From Sinorhizobium terangae (GTDB taxonomy: Bacteria; Pseudomonadota; Alphaproteobacteria; Rhizobiales; Rhizobiaceae): a DNA stretch of 64,000 nucleotides. Location of the stretch: positions 124,001 to 188,000 of the forward strand of contig NZ_WITC01000036.1 of NCBI RefSeq assembly GCF_009601505.1. Direction: 5' to 3'. Below, in pieces: positions 19,005-27,057 of the stretch (position 1 is the first letter of the stretch; each line of letters begins with the position of its first letter). A program made the position numbers and the translations under genes. The notes beneath the pieces are model-generated. The model was given only the letters and a program-made list of their open reading frames with translations, searched no databases and was not told the DNA's origin.

Positions 19005-19742
19005 CTACTCCGTTGCGGCGTCTTCCGCCGGCGCTCCTGGCTCTGTCGCCCGCCGTCCCTTGAAGCCCTTGGCGAGCAGGAACATCTCGACCGATTCGGC
19101 GCGAGACGAGGCCGGCTTGACATGGATCACCTGGCGGAAATTCTGCTTCAGCATGTTGAGGAGCTCACGTTCCGTGCCGCCCTGGAACGTCTTTGCCAGG
19201 AAATGGCCGCCCTCGGCGAGCACATCGACGGCAAAGTGAGCCGCGACCTCGCAAAGATGCATCGTGCGCAGATGGTCGGTCTGGCGATGGCCGGTCGTCG
19301 GCGCCGCCATGTCGGAGATCACGAGATCGGGCGTTCCACCGATCGCTTCCTTCAGCCTGTCGGGCGCCTCAGGATCGAGAAAATCCATCTGCAGGAAGCG
19401 GACGCCGGGGATCGGGTCCATCTCAAGAAAGTCGATTGCGGCCACACGCGGGTCGGCATCGGTCGAATTCGTCACCTTGGCGGCGATCTGCGACCAGCTT
19501 CCGGGCGCGGCGCCAAGGTCGATGATGCGCCGGGCACCGGCAAGGATCTTGTGCTTTTCGTCGATTTCGAGAAGTTTGAAGGCCGCGCGGGCGCGATAGC
19601 CCTCAAGCTGAGCCCGCTGGACGTAGGGATCGTTGATGTGGCGCTCCAGCCAGCGGCGCGAAGAAGCCTTGAGCTTGCCCTTCTTCACCTTCTGGCCGAG
19701 CTTACGGCCGCTGCGGTTGCCGCCGATCGGCGATTTCGTCAT
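19005..19742 (-). CDS. rlmE: 23S rRNA (uridine-2552-2'-O)-methyltransferase RlmE (FtsJ/RrmJ)
   Basis: Methylates the 2'-OH of U2552 in the A loop of 23S rRNA. The 245-residue protein has the SAM motif [11 protein letters not shown], aspartate in [10 protein letters not shown] and lysine in FLAKTFQGG, consistent with the K-D-K-E catalytic tetrad, and the N-terminal [15 protein letters not shown] motif. It has basic ends typical of rhizobial homologues. Its ATG overlaps the stop of the upstream Ppx/GppA gene (ATGA), so the two are coupled. Confidence 0.94.
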   Translation of the reverse strand: MTKSPIGGNRSGRKLGQKVKKGKLKASSRRWLERHINDPYVQRAQLEGYRARAAFKLLEIDEKHKILAGARRIIDLGAAPGSWSQIAAKVTNSTDADPRVAAIDFLEMDPIPGVRFLQMDFLDPEAPDRLKEAIGGTPDLVISDMAAPTTGHRQTDHLRTMHLCEVAAHFAVDVLAEGGHFLAKTFQGGTERELLNMLKQNFRQVIHVKPASSRAESVEMFLLAKGFKGRRATEPGAPAEDAATE

Positions 19743-21364
19743 ATCTTGTTCCCCTCGTGGGCCTTGTTCCCCTCGTGGGTCCTGTTCCCTTCGTGGGCCT
19801 TGTTTCCTTCCAGGTTCGCCGATCCGCCATTGAAGCTGCGCTGGTGCCGGCGCGGGCGCGCACGGCGCCAGGCGCCGTCGTCAGCCATCATATCGGTCAA
19901 CAGGCCCTCGCGCAGGCCGCGGTCGGCCACGCGCATGCGCGTCGACGGCCAGCGACGGCGGATCGCCTCGAGGATCGCGCAGCCGGCGAGCACCAGATCG
20001 GCGCGGTCCGGACCGATGCAGGGATTTGCGGCGCGAGCCGCGAAATCCCAGGAAAGCAGGCGAGATTGCATCGCCGAAACTTCGTCGTCGGACAGCCACA
20101 ACCCATCGACCTTGCGCCGGTCGTAACGCGGCAGATCGAGATGGACGCCGGCAAGCGTCGTCACCGTTCCCGAGGTTCCGATCAGGTGAAAGCCGTCGCC
20201 GCCATTCGCAAGGGCTTCGACCGGAGGGCTGTCGAAGCGGGCAAGCATGCCCTCGACCTCGCGCACCATCGCCTCGAAGCTCTGTGGCGTCACGTGCTCG
20301 CCGCCATGGCGTTCCGAAAGGGTGACGACCCCGACGGGGAGCGACGTCCAATGGGTGATGTGGTTGGCAAGCCGGCTCGACCGGTTGTCGCCGATGCGGA
20401 TGATGGCGATCTCGGACGAGCCGCCGCCTATATCGAAGAGGACGACGGATCTCGTCTCGCGATCGACCAGCGACGAGCAGCCGGAAACCGCCAGCCGCGC
20501 CTCGGTCTCGCGATCGATGATCTCGAGCTCCAGCCCGGTTTCCTCCGCCACGCGCTTCAGAAAGGTTTCGCCGTTGGCGGCCGAACGCGCCGCCTCCGTC
20601 GCGATCAGCCGGCGGCGGCGGATCGAACGGGCATTGAGTTTCGCGGCACAAATCTTGAGTGCCTCGACGGACCGCTCCATCGCGTCGTCGGACAGGCGCC
20701 CGCTCGCGCCGAGCCCCTCGCCGAGCCGAACGATGCGCGAGAACGCGTCGACCACGCGAAACTGGCCTGGCCGGGTCGGCTGCGCAACCAAGAGGCGGCA
20801 ATTGTTGGTGCCGAGGTCGAGCGCCGCATAAAGCGGTGCCGGTGCCTCGCTCGCCGCAACAAAGGGTGCGCGCAGATTTTGCGGCCGAGGTGCCTGTGCC
20901 GGCTGCGCAGCCGCGGCGGCTTCGGCCCCGCGTGGATCGCCCGGCCGGTCGGCAGCATGCGATTTGCCGTTCGACGCAAGCGGCCGTCCCTGAAGCCCGC
21001 GCCGATGGCGCGCCTTCTTGCTGCGTTTGTGGCCCTTCTTGTCGGTGATCGCCGCTTCGAAAAGCTCGACGTTTCCGCCGGAAACGGCGGCTACGACCTG
21101 GCCCTGCGGTTTGGCTACTTTCGTGCGCCGGCGCCGTTTGCGCTTGCGCGCTGGCTCCGCCACATCTACTCCTGCGGGACGCCCTGCTTCTCCGGCCTGG
21201 CCGAATTGGCTGGCAACTGCAGACGGCGAGCCGGACGGTCTGCGCCGCCTCCGCTTGCCCTTTCCGCCGCGCGGCACGACCTTGCGCGCCTCGCCACGAC
21301 CTGCTGCCGACGCCCCGGATTCAGACGGCTTTTCGCCGTGATCGGGGTCTCTCACTTGTCTCAA
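19739..21364 (-). CDS. Ppx/GppA phosphatase family protein with basic N-terminal extension
   Basis: Member of the exopolyphosphatase / pppGpp phosphohydrolase family (ASKHA fold): [14 protein letters not shown] at about residue 180, [15 protein letters not shown] and [14 protein letters not shown]. The catalytic core occupies about residues 175-515. The first 170 residues are a disordered, very basic extension with KRRRRR-type clusters, absent from E. coli Ppx/GppA and suggestive of nucleic-acid or ribosome binding. The C-terminus is a short tandem repeat (HEGNKA type). Start is uncertain: TTG at 21364 or GTG at 21355. Its stop overlaps the rlmE start, giving a stringent-response/ribosome-modification pair. 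Confidence 0.88.
   Translation of the reverse strand: MRQVRDPDHGEKPSESGASAAGRGEARKVVPRGGKGKRRRRRPSGSPSAVASQFGQAGEAGRPAGVDVAEPARKRKRRRRTKVAKPQGQVVAAVSGGNVELFEAAITDKKGHKRSKKARHRRGLQGRPLASNGKSHAADRPGDPRGAEAAAAAQPAQAPRPQNLRAPFVAASEAPAPLYAALDLGTNNCRLLVAQPTRPGQFRVVDAFSRIVRLGEGLGASGRLSDDAMERSVEALKICAAKLNARSIRRRRLIATEAARSAANGETFLKRVAEETGLELEIIDRETEARLAVSGCSSLVDRETRSVVLFDIGGGSSEIAIIRIGDNRSSRLANHITHWTSLPVGVVTLSERHGGEHVTPQSFEAMVREVEGMLARFDSPPVEALANGGDGFHLIGTSGTVTTLAGVHLDLPRYDRRKVDGLWLSDDEVSAMQSRLLSWDFAARAANPCIGPDRADLVLAGCAILEAIRRRWPSTRMRVADRGLREGLLTDMMADDGAWRRARPRRHQRSFNGGSANLEGNKAHEGNRTHEGNKAHEGNKI
19745..19814. repeat. 18-bp tandem repeat in the 3' end of the Ppx/GppA gene
   Basis: Three full units plus a decayed fourth of an 18-bp repeat (CTTGTTCCCCTCGTGGGC on the plus strand), encoding repeated [12 protein letters not shown] hexapeptides. 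Being a multiple of three, copy-number changes would alter the length of the C-terminus without shifting the frame. It lies immediately before the rlmE start. Confidence 0.85.
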
Positions 21365-21494
21365 CCATGGCGCCGCGCGAAGCCTGACGGCCGCTCAAGG
21401 CGCTCTCTCGATTTTGCGTTGGCGCGACTGTACCAGCGCCGCCCCTTTTCGCCAAACTTTTTTTGACGTCGCGGCTGCTGCATGGCTCGTTCAA

Positions 21495-21577
21495 TCGAAA
21501 TCGCCTTAAGGATAAAAACATGCAGCGATTTCAAGTGCTACGGCGTCCTTTGCGCGACTGATGAGAAGCACGGCGCT
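21495..21577. repeat. RIME-like repeat, inverted and truncated
   Basis: Reads in the opposite orientation: TCGCCTTAAGGATAAAAACA, TGCAGCGATTTCAAGTGCTA, CGGCGTCCTTTGCGCG. The last palindrome is degenerate. It occupies the gap between the Ppx gene and tRNA-Gln; the rest of 21365-21788 shows no credible gene. Confidence 0.7.
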
Positions 21578-21788
21578 GTGGGCCGGCGAGCCGAGCCACT
21601 ACCAGGCTTACCGGCGGACAGCTCACCGCCGGTTCCCTTTTTCGCCTCCTGCCCGTCGTCGGCGCGTCGAAAAGAGTGGCTGGCCACAGGCCAGTCGCAT
21701 TTTTTTGCCAAAAGGTATTTGCATCGGCCGTTCTTTTGTTTATAAGCCCGCCACACCGACGCGGCGGCCACGCTTCGCCAGCGAGCCT

Positions 21789-21862
21789 TGGGGAATAGGT
21801 TAACGGTAGACCAGCGGACTCTGACTCCGTTAGTCCTGGTTCGAATCCAGGTTCCCCAGCCA
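21789..21862 (+). tRNA. tRNA-Gln (anticodon CTG)
   Basis: 74 nt including encoded CCA. Acceptor stem TGGGGAA/TTCCCCA is fully paired, the anticodon arm GCGGA-CTCTGAC-TCCGT places CTG in the loop, and the T arm is CCTGG-TTCGAAT-CCAGG. The U1-A72 first pair is usual for glutamine tRNAs. Confidence 0.95.
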
Positions 21863-21933
21863 ATCTCCAAGATCACCGTTTGACGACAATCTGCAACTCA
21901 CAACGCAGTTTGCGGCATTGCGTGACAGCCCCG

Positions 21934-22299
21934 CTACTCCGCCGACCTGAACTGCAGCGTGAACACGTTCCCGGCGATCTCGTCGGCGAGTGCCTTTGAA
22001 AACTCCAGCGGCATGCAGCCCTGCAGCGCCTCGGTCGCTGCTGCCACGAAGGCTTTGCGTTGCGTTTCATCTCCGGTGACGCGGATCGCGGTCGGTTGCG
22101 GGGGGCCCATCAGCGTTCCGTTGCCCTTGAAGCCGAACTTCAAGGTGACGAAGGAATCCTTGATGCCGGATGGCGGGGTCCAGCATTTGCCAAGCGCGTT
22201 GCCCACATCCTCGACGGTCTGCAGCGGCTCCGCCCAGGACGGACCCCTCGCGGTGACGAGGAATAAGCTCGCCAGAATCCACACGGCAGCGACTTTCAT
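21934..22299 (-). CDS. Secreted small protein with TonB/TolA C-terminal-like domain
   Basis: 121 residues from ATG 22299: signal peptide MKVAAVWILASLFLVTARGP with cleavage likely after SWA, then about 95 residues (CWTPPSGIKDSFVTLKFGFKG and AATEALQGCMPLEFS) that resemble the small beta-alpha fold at the C-terminus of TolA/TonB. Two cysteines (CW and GCMP) could form a disulphide, as in TolA-like domains. An upstream open stretch (to 22632) has no signal-like features and I exclude it. Periplasmic role unknown. Confidence 0.75.
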   Translation of the reverse strand: MKVAAVWILASLFLVTARGPSWAEPLQTVEDVGNALGKCWTPPSGIKDSFVTLKFGFKGNGTLMGPPQPTAIRVTGDETQRKAFVAAATEALQGCMPLEFSKALADEIAGNVFTLQFRSAE

Positions 22300-22620
22300 T
22301 GCGATCCCAACCCCACTTCGAACGAACCGATCATTCGGCACGCGCAAGATTGCGCGTAACCGGGCGCTCACGCAAGCCGCCCGGCATCTTCGCAAACAGC
22401 GAATGTTTTCCGTGCCTCCAGCAATCTGCGTTTCGACAGATTGCTGATCAGCGCCGTTGTGTGGAATGCCATGGCGGGCATTCGATTGATATGCAGCAGC
22501 CACTTCCCAGCTCCCGATGCATGCAGCGTTTTCGCGGCATTCAAACGAGCCTTTCGCAGTTACACCACGTATCGGTAAAGCACCTTTGCGAGGCAAATTG
22601 TAGCTCTGGCCGCCGGTATC
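22300..22620. other. Intergenic region, no gene seen
   Basis: About 320 bp between the secreted protein and the stress promoter. Frames remain open across it on the minus strand, but without a start site, ribosome site or coding-like composition. No hairpin with a U-tract was seen. Confidence 0.5.
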
Positions 22621-22645
22621 GGAACTTAGCAAGATCTGGAACGTT
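22621..22645 (+). promoter_or_regulatory. RpoE2/EcfG-type promoter
   Basis: GGAAC-N16-CGTT, an exact match to the general-stress sigma factor consensus of alphaproteobacteria. It would drive the small membrane protein at 22808 with a leader of about 155 nt. Confidence 0.65.
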
Positions 22646-22807
22646 TTAATATTTTACCGTGGCTCTGACCGGCCGAGGCGAAGTCGCGATTATACTTGCG
22701 ATGGTACGGAGTCACTCCTTAGGTCTCTGCAGATTTAGGGAGCACATGCCTGCAACTGCTTTGCTTGGCGCCGGCAATGAATGACGTCCAGAAAGGATGT
22801 GAATGCG

Positions 22808-23116
22808 ATGAATCAGCATGAAGAACTGAAGGACAAGCCACTCATCGATCCCGTGACCGGCCAGCCGACGCCCCGGGAACCCGAGATGCGCGGCAAAACG
22901 TCAGGCCGCAGCAGTTGGCCCTTGCTGATCATTCTGCTCGCGGGGCTGGTGCTGGCGCTGATCGCCTGGCTGCCCGCAGAATTGACCAGGGACACGGAAG
23001 AGGCGACGCCGCCACCGGCAACGGGCCAGGCAACGCCTCCGGCCGGACAAACGACGCCGCCAACGGCACCACAGCCGCAGACCACGCCGGCGCAACCGGC
23101 ACAACCGGCACAATAA
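22808..23116 (+). CDS. Small single-TM protein with Pro/Thr/Gln-rich tail
   Basis: 102 residues from ATG 22808 (AAAGGA upstream). A hydrophilic N-terminus (EELKDKPLIDPVTGQPTP) precedes one transmembrane helix (LLIILLAGLVLALIAWLP, about residues 39-56), then a 46-residue tail made almost only of Pro, Thr, Gln and Ala, ending QPAQPAQ. The tail is likely disordered and periplasmic. Function unknown. A general-stress promoter motif upstream suggests induction under stress. An in-frame ATG at 22781 lacks a ribosome site. Confidence 0.75.
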   Translation: MNQHEELKDKPLIDPVTGQPTPREPEMRGKTSGRSSWPLLIILLAGLVLALIAWLPAELTRDTEEATPPPATGQATPPAGQTTPPTAPQPQTTPAQPAQPAQ

Positions 23117-23198
23117 GATCTGGCTAAGGATTATCATAAACGAGGAGGACCGGTTCTCCTCGTCGCGGGGACCGGGTTAGGAGAGGGGCAAATATTGA

Positions 23199-23258
23199 CT
23201 GCAGCGCCGTGCGTCTAATCAGACGCGCAAGGGACACTGGAGCACTGAATCGCTGCTC
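23199..23258. repeat. RIME-like repeat, first half only, abutting mgtC-like start
   Basis: GCAGCGCCGTGCGTCTAATC, AGACGCGCAAGGGACACTGG, AGCACTGAATCGCTGCTC. The element ends exactly where the next gene's ATG begins, at the place where other copies read GCTGCATG. Confidence 0.75.
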
Positions 23259-23780
23259 ATGGAACAGATCCTCGCCGATATGCTTGCTCCGACGCAGGTT
23301 CCCTATCCGGTGATATTTGCGCGGCTCTGCGGCGCCATCCTGTTTGGTGCGCTGATCGGCGTCGAGCGGGAAAGGCGGCAGAGGCCAGCCGGCCTGAGGA
23401 CGCACATTCTGGTCAGCCTCGCCTCCGCGATCTTCGCCGTGATCGCAGTTGAAAGCGTGCATATGGCGAGCCTCTCGGGACCTGAAGTGCGGATCGACCC
23501 GATACGCGTCGTCGAAGCCGTCACCGCGGGCGTGGCCTTTCTCGCGGCCGGCTTGATCGTGTTTTCCAAGGGCGAGGTCAAAGGGCTGACCACGGGGGCC
23601 GGGATGTGGCTCGCGGGCGCGGCAGGCCTAGCCGTCGGCTTCGGATTCTGGCCTATCGCCGCATTTGCTTCCTGCGCCAGCCTCGCCGTGCTTTTCATCC
23701 TCTGGCGGTTGGAGGTCGCTCTCCACTGGAAGTCGCCGGAGCCGTCCGAAGGCGGACAGCGCGTTTCGAAGCAGAACTAG
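23259..23780 (+). CDS. MgtC/SapB family membrane protein
   Basis: A 173-residue inner-membrane protein of the MgtC/SapB family: RLCGAILFGALIGVERERRQ, RPAGLRTHILVSLASAIFAV and VAFLAAGLIVFSKGEVKGLT, TGAGMWLAGAAGLAVGFGFW are the family's conserved stretches; about five helices. It is the short form without the C-terminal ACT-like domain. The family affects growth in low Mg2+ and survival in host cells in pathogens. ATG 23259 is created at the end of a RIME-like repeat; ATG 23280 is the next candidate. Confidence 0.9.
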   Translation: MEQILADMLAPTQVPYPVIFARLCGAILFGALIGVERERRQRPAGLRTHILVSLASAIFAVIAVESVHMASLSGPEVRIDPIRVVEAVTAGVAFLAAGLIVFSKGEVKGLTTGAGMWLAGAAGLAVGFGFWPIAAFASCASLAVLFILWRLEVALHWKSPEPSEGGQRVSKQN

Positions 23781-23892
23781 ATCACGATGACTCCAGGTCT
23801 AATCGACCTCAACGTGACCCAGAACGCGGGCGGAAAACCGCACACACCTCATGCTGCTCCAGCTCTTCCCCCGAAAAGCCGTTGCGCGCTAC

Positions 23893-24177
23893 TCATGGCG
23901 TTTGGCCTACAGCGCCGGGAAAGGCATATGGAACTTCCGGCTCGGGACGGCCGGCAACGGGTGCTGGGCCTGCGCGCGGATTCCTCCGCACGGCCGGCCC
24001 TCTCTGTCGGTGTGCCTGCAGCATGGCGACCGCCCGGCGGGCATCTTCGGGCGTTTGGAATACCTGGCCGTCCAGCGGCCACACACTGTATTTGACAGCG
24101 ACAAAACGCAATTGTCCGTTGTCAGGCATCAGTGCGCCGACCGCCTCGCCAGCGAATTCTATCGTCTGCTTACTCAT
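23893..24177 (-). CDS. Small conserved hypothetical protein
   Basis: 94 residues from ATG 24177 with GGAGGG about 13 bases upstream. The first 58 residues look like a real folded unit (SKQTIEFAGEAVGALMPDNG, QLRFVAVKYSVWPLDGQVFQ, TPEDARRAVAMLQAHRQ). The last 35 (RGPAVRRNPRAGPAPVAGRP...) are Arg/Pro-rich and look like out-of-frame reading, so the natural gene may have been frameshifted near 24003. I recall similar short proteins in rhizobia but no function. Confidence 0.5.
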   Translation of the reverse strand: MSKQTIEFAGEAVGALMPDNGQLRFVAVKYSVWPLDGQVFQTPEDARRAVAMLQAHRQRGPAVRRNPRAGPAPVAGRPEPEVPYAFPGAVGQTP

Positions 24178-24492
24178 AGGTGTGAAACTCCCTCCCGGCG
24201 GCTCGTGGAGCGACGGGTAAATTTTCGCTGGGCAGGCGCCAACGAACCGAACCCTCGCCTTCAGCCACCGATGAAACACCTGAGCGGCCGTTTGGTTCCA
24301 CATCGCGAGAATAAATCGGCAGGACGATGCCGCCATCGGCGAGGAAAATTATCGTCGGCGGCAGGGAGGCGCGCTTCCCCTGGAATTGCCTCATGCATGT
24401 CGCCCAAAAGTGTGCAGCGGTTTGGGACAACGACATGCAAAAAGGCAAGGACCTGAAGCGCGTCGCATGAGTGCGATTGAACGCGCCCCGCT
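24178..24492. other. Intergenic region, no gene seen
   Basis: 315 bp between the small hypothetical gene and the amino-acid oxidase stop. It contains an imperfect GCGCGT...ACGCGC inverted repeat near 24455-24485, possibly a decayed repeat element. Nothing else supported. Confidence 0.4.
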
Positions 24493-25746
24493 TTAGGCGA
24501 GGAAGCGCTCAGGCCGATAGGGAGCGATGTCGATTACGGTCTTTTCGCCGGTCATCGCCTCGGCCAGCGCCCGGCCGGTGACCGGGCCGAGGGTCATGCC
24601 GTGATGCGCATGGCCGAAGGCGAACCAGAGGCCCTCGTGCCGCGGTGCCTTGCCGATGATCGGCATCATATCGGGCGTGCAGGGCCGCGCCCCCATCCAG
24701 GGCTCCTCGTCGCGCCGTTCAGCCAGCGGGAAGAACTCGCGCGCGACCCTTTCGGCCCGGGTCAACTGTACCGGCGTTTTCGGCGCATCGCGCAGTGCGA
24801 ATTCTGCGCCTGTCGTCAAGCGGATCCCACGCAGCATCGGCGCCAGGAAATAGCCCTTTTCGGCGTCGAGCACCCAGTTGTTGAGCATTGCCCCTTCCTG
24901 GGCGCCATAATGCATATGGTAGCCGCGCTTGACCGCGAGCGGAAAATGATAGCCGAGCTTGCGCGTCACCGTATCCGCCCAGGGGCCGAGCGCCACCACC
25001 ACCTCGCGGGTTTCGAGCGGACCTTCCGGTGTCGCGACCCGCCAGCCGGCGCCCTCCAGAATGTGCTCCAATGTCGCGGCATCGCCCGAGACGAGCCGGC
25101 CGCCCAGCGATTGGAAATAGGTAAGATAGGCCTTGTTGAGGCTGTGCGGATCGCGGATCGACCAGGGGTCGGTCCAGCGCAGCCCGCCGGCGAGTTCGAC
25201 GCGGATGGATGGTTCGATGGTCTTGAGTTCGCTCGTCGAAAGCTTCTGGTGGTTGACGCCAAAACCGGCGGAGAGTTTTTCCGCATCCTTGTAGGCGGAG
25301 TCGCGCTCCTTTTCCGTGCGAAACACCTTCATCCAGCCGTCCTTGCGGATGAGGTCCCCGGCACCGGAGGCCTCGATCAGGTCCTGGTGCTCGGCGATCG
25401 AGTTTTCGATCAGCGGCGCATAGAGATGCGCGATCCTCTGGTGCTGGGTGAAGCCGGAGTGCCACCAATAGCGCGCCAAAAACGGCACCAGCCCCGGCAG
25501 CGCGCGAAAGTGATAGCTGGCGTCGATGGTGTTGTTCAGCGCGTAGCGGAAGAGCGCGCCGAAATCATGCGGAAAGCCGTAGGGAAAGACGCCTTCGCGC
25601 TGGATAAGGCCGGCGTTGCCGTAGGAGGTCTCTTCCCCGGGACCGCGCCGATCGAGAAGCACCACCGACTTCCCGCGCCGCGCCAGGTGGATGGCGGCGG
25701 AAATGCCGACAATGCCGGCGCCCAGAACCACTACGTCAGTCTTCAT
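24493..25746 (-). CDS. FAD-dependent D-amino-acid dehydrogenase family protein (DadA-like)
   Basis: A 417-residue DAO-family flavoprotein. The N-terminal Rossmann motif is VVLGAGIVGISAAIHLARRG, followed by ETSYGNAGLIQREG typical of DadA-like enzymes. The C-terminal flavin-contacting motif is GLWFAFGHAHHGMTLGPVTG, preceded by MGARPCTPDMMPIIG. The expected reaction is oxidative deamination of a D-amino acid (or a similar amine), with electrons passed to the membrane. Exact substrate not known. Monocistronic; the UPF0114 gene ends 68 bp upstream on the same strand. Confidence 0.88.
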   Translation of the reverse strand: MKTDVVVLGAGIVGISAAIHLARRGKSVVLLDRRGPGEETSYGNAGLIQREGVFPYGFPHDFGALFRYALNNTIDASYHFRALPGLVPFLARYWWHSGFTQHQRIAHLYAPLIENSIAEHQDLIEASGAGDLIRKDGWMKVFRTEKERDSAYKDAEKLSAGFGVNHQKLSTSELKTIEPSIRVELAGGLRWTDPWSIRDPHSLNKAYLTYFQSLGGRLVSGDAATLEHILEGAGWRVATPEGPLETREVVVALGPWADTVTRKLGYHFPLAVKRGYHMHYGAQEGAMLNNWVLDAEKGYFLAPMLRGIRLTTGAEFALRDAPKTPVQLTRAERVAREFFPLAERRDEEPWMGARPCTPDMMPIIGKAPRHEGLWFAFGHAHHGMTLGPVTGRALAEAMTGEKTVIDIAPYRPERFLA

Positions 25747-25814
25747 GTGCCACTGCCCCTACTCGCTCACAAATCCGCCGCAGGTGCCGGAGGCTCGCTG
25801 CAGCAGTTGCGCCT

Positions 25815-26315
25815 TTACTTTTTCAACTTGCTCATGATCTGCTCCAGCGAACCGAGGAGCACGGCGGAAACGACAAAAGCCAGATGCATGATCGTCGCCC
25901 ACATCAGCTTCTCGCTGGTGAACTGCTGGGCATTAAGGAAGATCTGCAGAAGATGGATCGACGAGATCGCCACGATGGAGGAGGCGACCTTGATCTTCAG
26001 GCTGCCGGAATCAAGCTTGCCCAGGAATGAGACCTCGCCTTCCCCCTCGTCGAAGCGGCTGACGAAATTTTCGTATCCGGAAATCATCACCATGACGATC
26101 AGGCTTGCGACGAGCGCGGCGTCGATCAGCCCGAGCATTGCCAAGATCATCTGGGCATCGTCGTAAACGAAGACCAAGCCCGCAACCTTCAGGAACTTGT
26201 AGATGAAGGAAATGCCGTAGAGAGCAAGCGCCGCAACCAGCCCGAGATAAAAGAGAACCAATAGCCAACGGCTCGACAGGATGATGCGCTCGACGATGAG
26301 TTCCAGGGACTTCAT
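25815..26315 (-). CDS. UPF0114 (YqhA) family membrane protein
   Basis: 166 residues from ATG 26315. Four hydrophobic segments: ILSSRWLLVLFYLGLVAALAL, the following ISFIYKFLKVAGLVFV, MLGLIDAALVASLIVMVMIS and the C-terminal LMWATIMHLAFVVSAVLLGS. The GYENFVSRF motif is characteristic of UPF0114. Function in bacteria unknown; related proteins are proposed to be ion-channel-like. An open upstream extension to 26447 overlaps a hairpin and is rejected. Confidence 0.88.
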   Translation of the reverse strand: MKSLELIVERIILSSRWLLVLFYLGLVAALALYGISFIYKFLKVAGLVFVYDDAQMILAMLGLIDAALVASLIVMVMISGYENFVSRFDEGEGEVSFLGKLDSGSLKIKVASSIVAISSIHLLQIFLNAQQFTSEKLMWATIMHLAFVVSAVLLGSLEQIMSKLKK

Positions 26316-26405
26316 GAGTTTGTTCTGTTCCTGACCAGTGGCGGGTACCCGCATGAATAGCCAAGCGCATTGGCCAGAGCAAGGGAACTGAACACGGCTT
26401 ACAAC

Positions 26406-26440
26406 GGAAAGGGGCGAAGCATCGCGCTTCGCCCCTTTTT
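26406..26440. terminator. Strong hairpin, probable (bidirectional) terminator
   Basis: AAAGGGGCGAAGC / GCTTCGCCCCTTT with a 5-nt loop. The U-tract is better on the plus strand (TTTTT), but no plus gene ends here; on the minus strand it follows the DUF1328 stop by 28 bp. Function as the DUF1328 terminator is likely. Confidence 0.7.
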
Positions 26441-26467
26441 CGTTCATGAGCCCACGGACTTGTCGCG

Positions 26468-26632
26468 TCAGGTCCTGCGCATGAGTCCGGCAATAAGAGA
26501 AATCACCAAGAATACGAGGAACAGGAAGAACAAGACCTGGGCAATGCCCGCCGAAGCTCCGGCAATACCACCAAAGCCGAGAATGCCGGCGATGATGGCA
26601 ACGATCAGAAAGACGAGTGCATAGTAGAGCAT
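26468..26632 (-). CDS. DUF1328 small membrane protein
   Basis: 54 residues, too short for routine ORF cut-offs: two hydrophobic stretches, [20 protein letters not shown] then [20 protein letters not shown], with a short Ala/Gly-rich turn. This is the YtjA/DUF1328 family of stress-associated inner-membrane proteins. A GGAAC-N17-CGTT promoter lies 34 bp upstream, so expression under the general stress sigma factor is expected. GGAGATATCC precedes the ATG. Confidence 0.88.
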   Translation of the reverse strand: MLYYALVFLIVAIIAGILGFGGIAGASAGIAQVLFFLFLVFLVISLIAGLMRRT

Positions 26633-26665
26633 GGATATCTCCAATGTCTGCGTTGGTGAAATTGT

Positions 26666-26691
26666 AACGCGCGGCTCGTCGCCTTTGTTCC
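26666..26691 (-). promoter_or_regulatory. RpoE2/EcfG-type promoter of the DUF1328 gene
   Basis: On the minus strand GGAAC-N17-CGTT, with the -10 element 34 bp from the ATG at 26632. Exact consensus match. Confidence 0.75.
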
Positions 26692-26807
26692 GGGCTCCAT
26701 ATTGCTCACGCCGAGACCGCGAAAGACCTGTGAGGCGAAAGAAAACCTTTCGTTAACCAAGAAACGGCAAACGCACCAGGATCGGCACGAGGGGACAAAA
26801 TTCGCCA

Positions 26808-26832
26808 GGAACCTTCGATAGGGCTTGGCGTT
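26808..26832 (+). promoter_or_regulatory. RpoE2/EcfG-type promoter of the 63-aa gene
   Basis: GGAAC-N16-CGTT, with the -10 element 30 bp from ATG 26863. It is divergent from the DUF1328 promoter at 26666-26691. Confidence 0.7.
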
Positions 26833-26862
26833 GTTCCGGTAACGAACGCTCTTGGGAACGCG

Positions 26863-27054
26863 ATGAAGATTCCGTCTCGACATATATGGAAATCGGTAAC
26901 GGAGGTCGCCCGGCACAACGCAGCCGTGCGCAGCCATAATCTGCATATTGGCAGGACGATCCGCGATCTTCACATCCACACGGAAGAGAAGCGCAACCAA
27001 CGTCTCCAGGCTCTTCTCGAGGCTCTGGAAAAAGCCGAACGCGATATCCACTGA
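26863..27054 (+). CDS. 63-aa hypothetical protein under a stress promoter
   Basis: A 63-residue, soluble, His/Arg-rich protein: KIPSRHIWKSVTEVARHNAA, VRSHNLHIGRTIRDLHIHTE and a C-terminal helix RLQALLEALEKAERDIH. No family recognised. No clear Shine-Dalgarno precedes the ATG, but the position right after an EcfG-type promoter and before a short GC hairpin (27058-27074) supports a real transcription unit. Another reading frame on the opposite strand (26605-27051) is less plausible. Confidence 0.55.
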   Translation: MKIPSRHIWKSVTEVARHNAAVRSHNLHIGRTIRDLHIHTEEKRNQRLQALLEALEKAERDIH

Positions 27055-27057
27055 TGA

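Noticed and set aside
21538..21876. Open frames across tRNA-Gln on the minus strand
   Set aside because: They are shadows of the tRNA and the repeat; no start signals.
21934..22632. Extending the secreted protein N-terminally to 232 residues
   Set aside because: The extra 111 residues lack any domain-like features, while ATG 22299 begins a clear signal peptide.
26605..27051. Long open frame on the minus strand over the DUF1328 upstream region
   Set aside because: It covers two stress promoters, has no ribosome site and no coherent protein features; the plus-strand 63-aa gene fits the promoter better.
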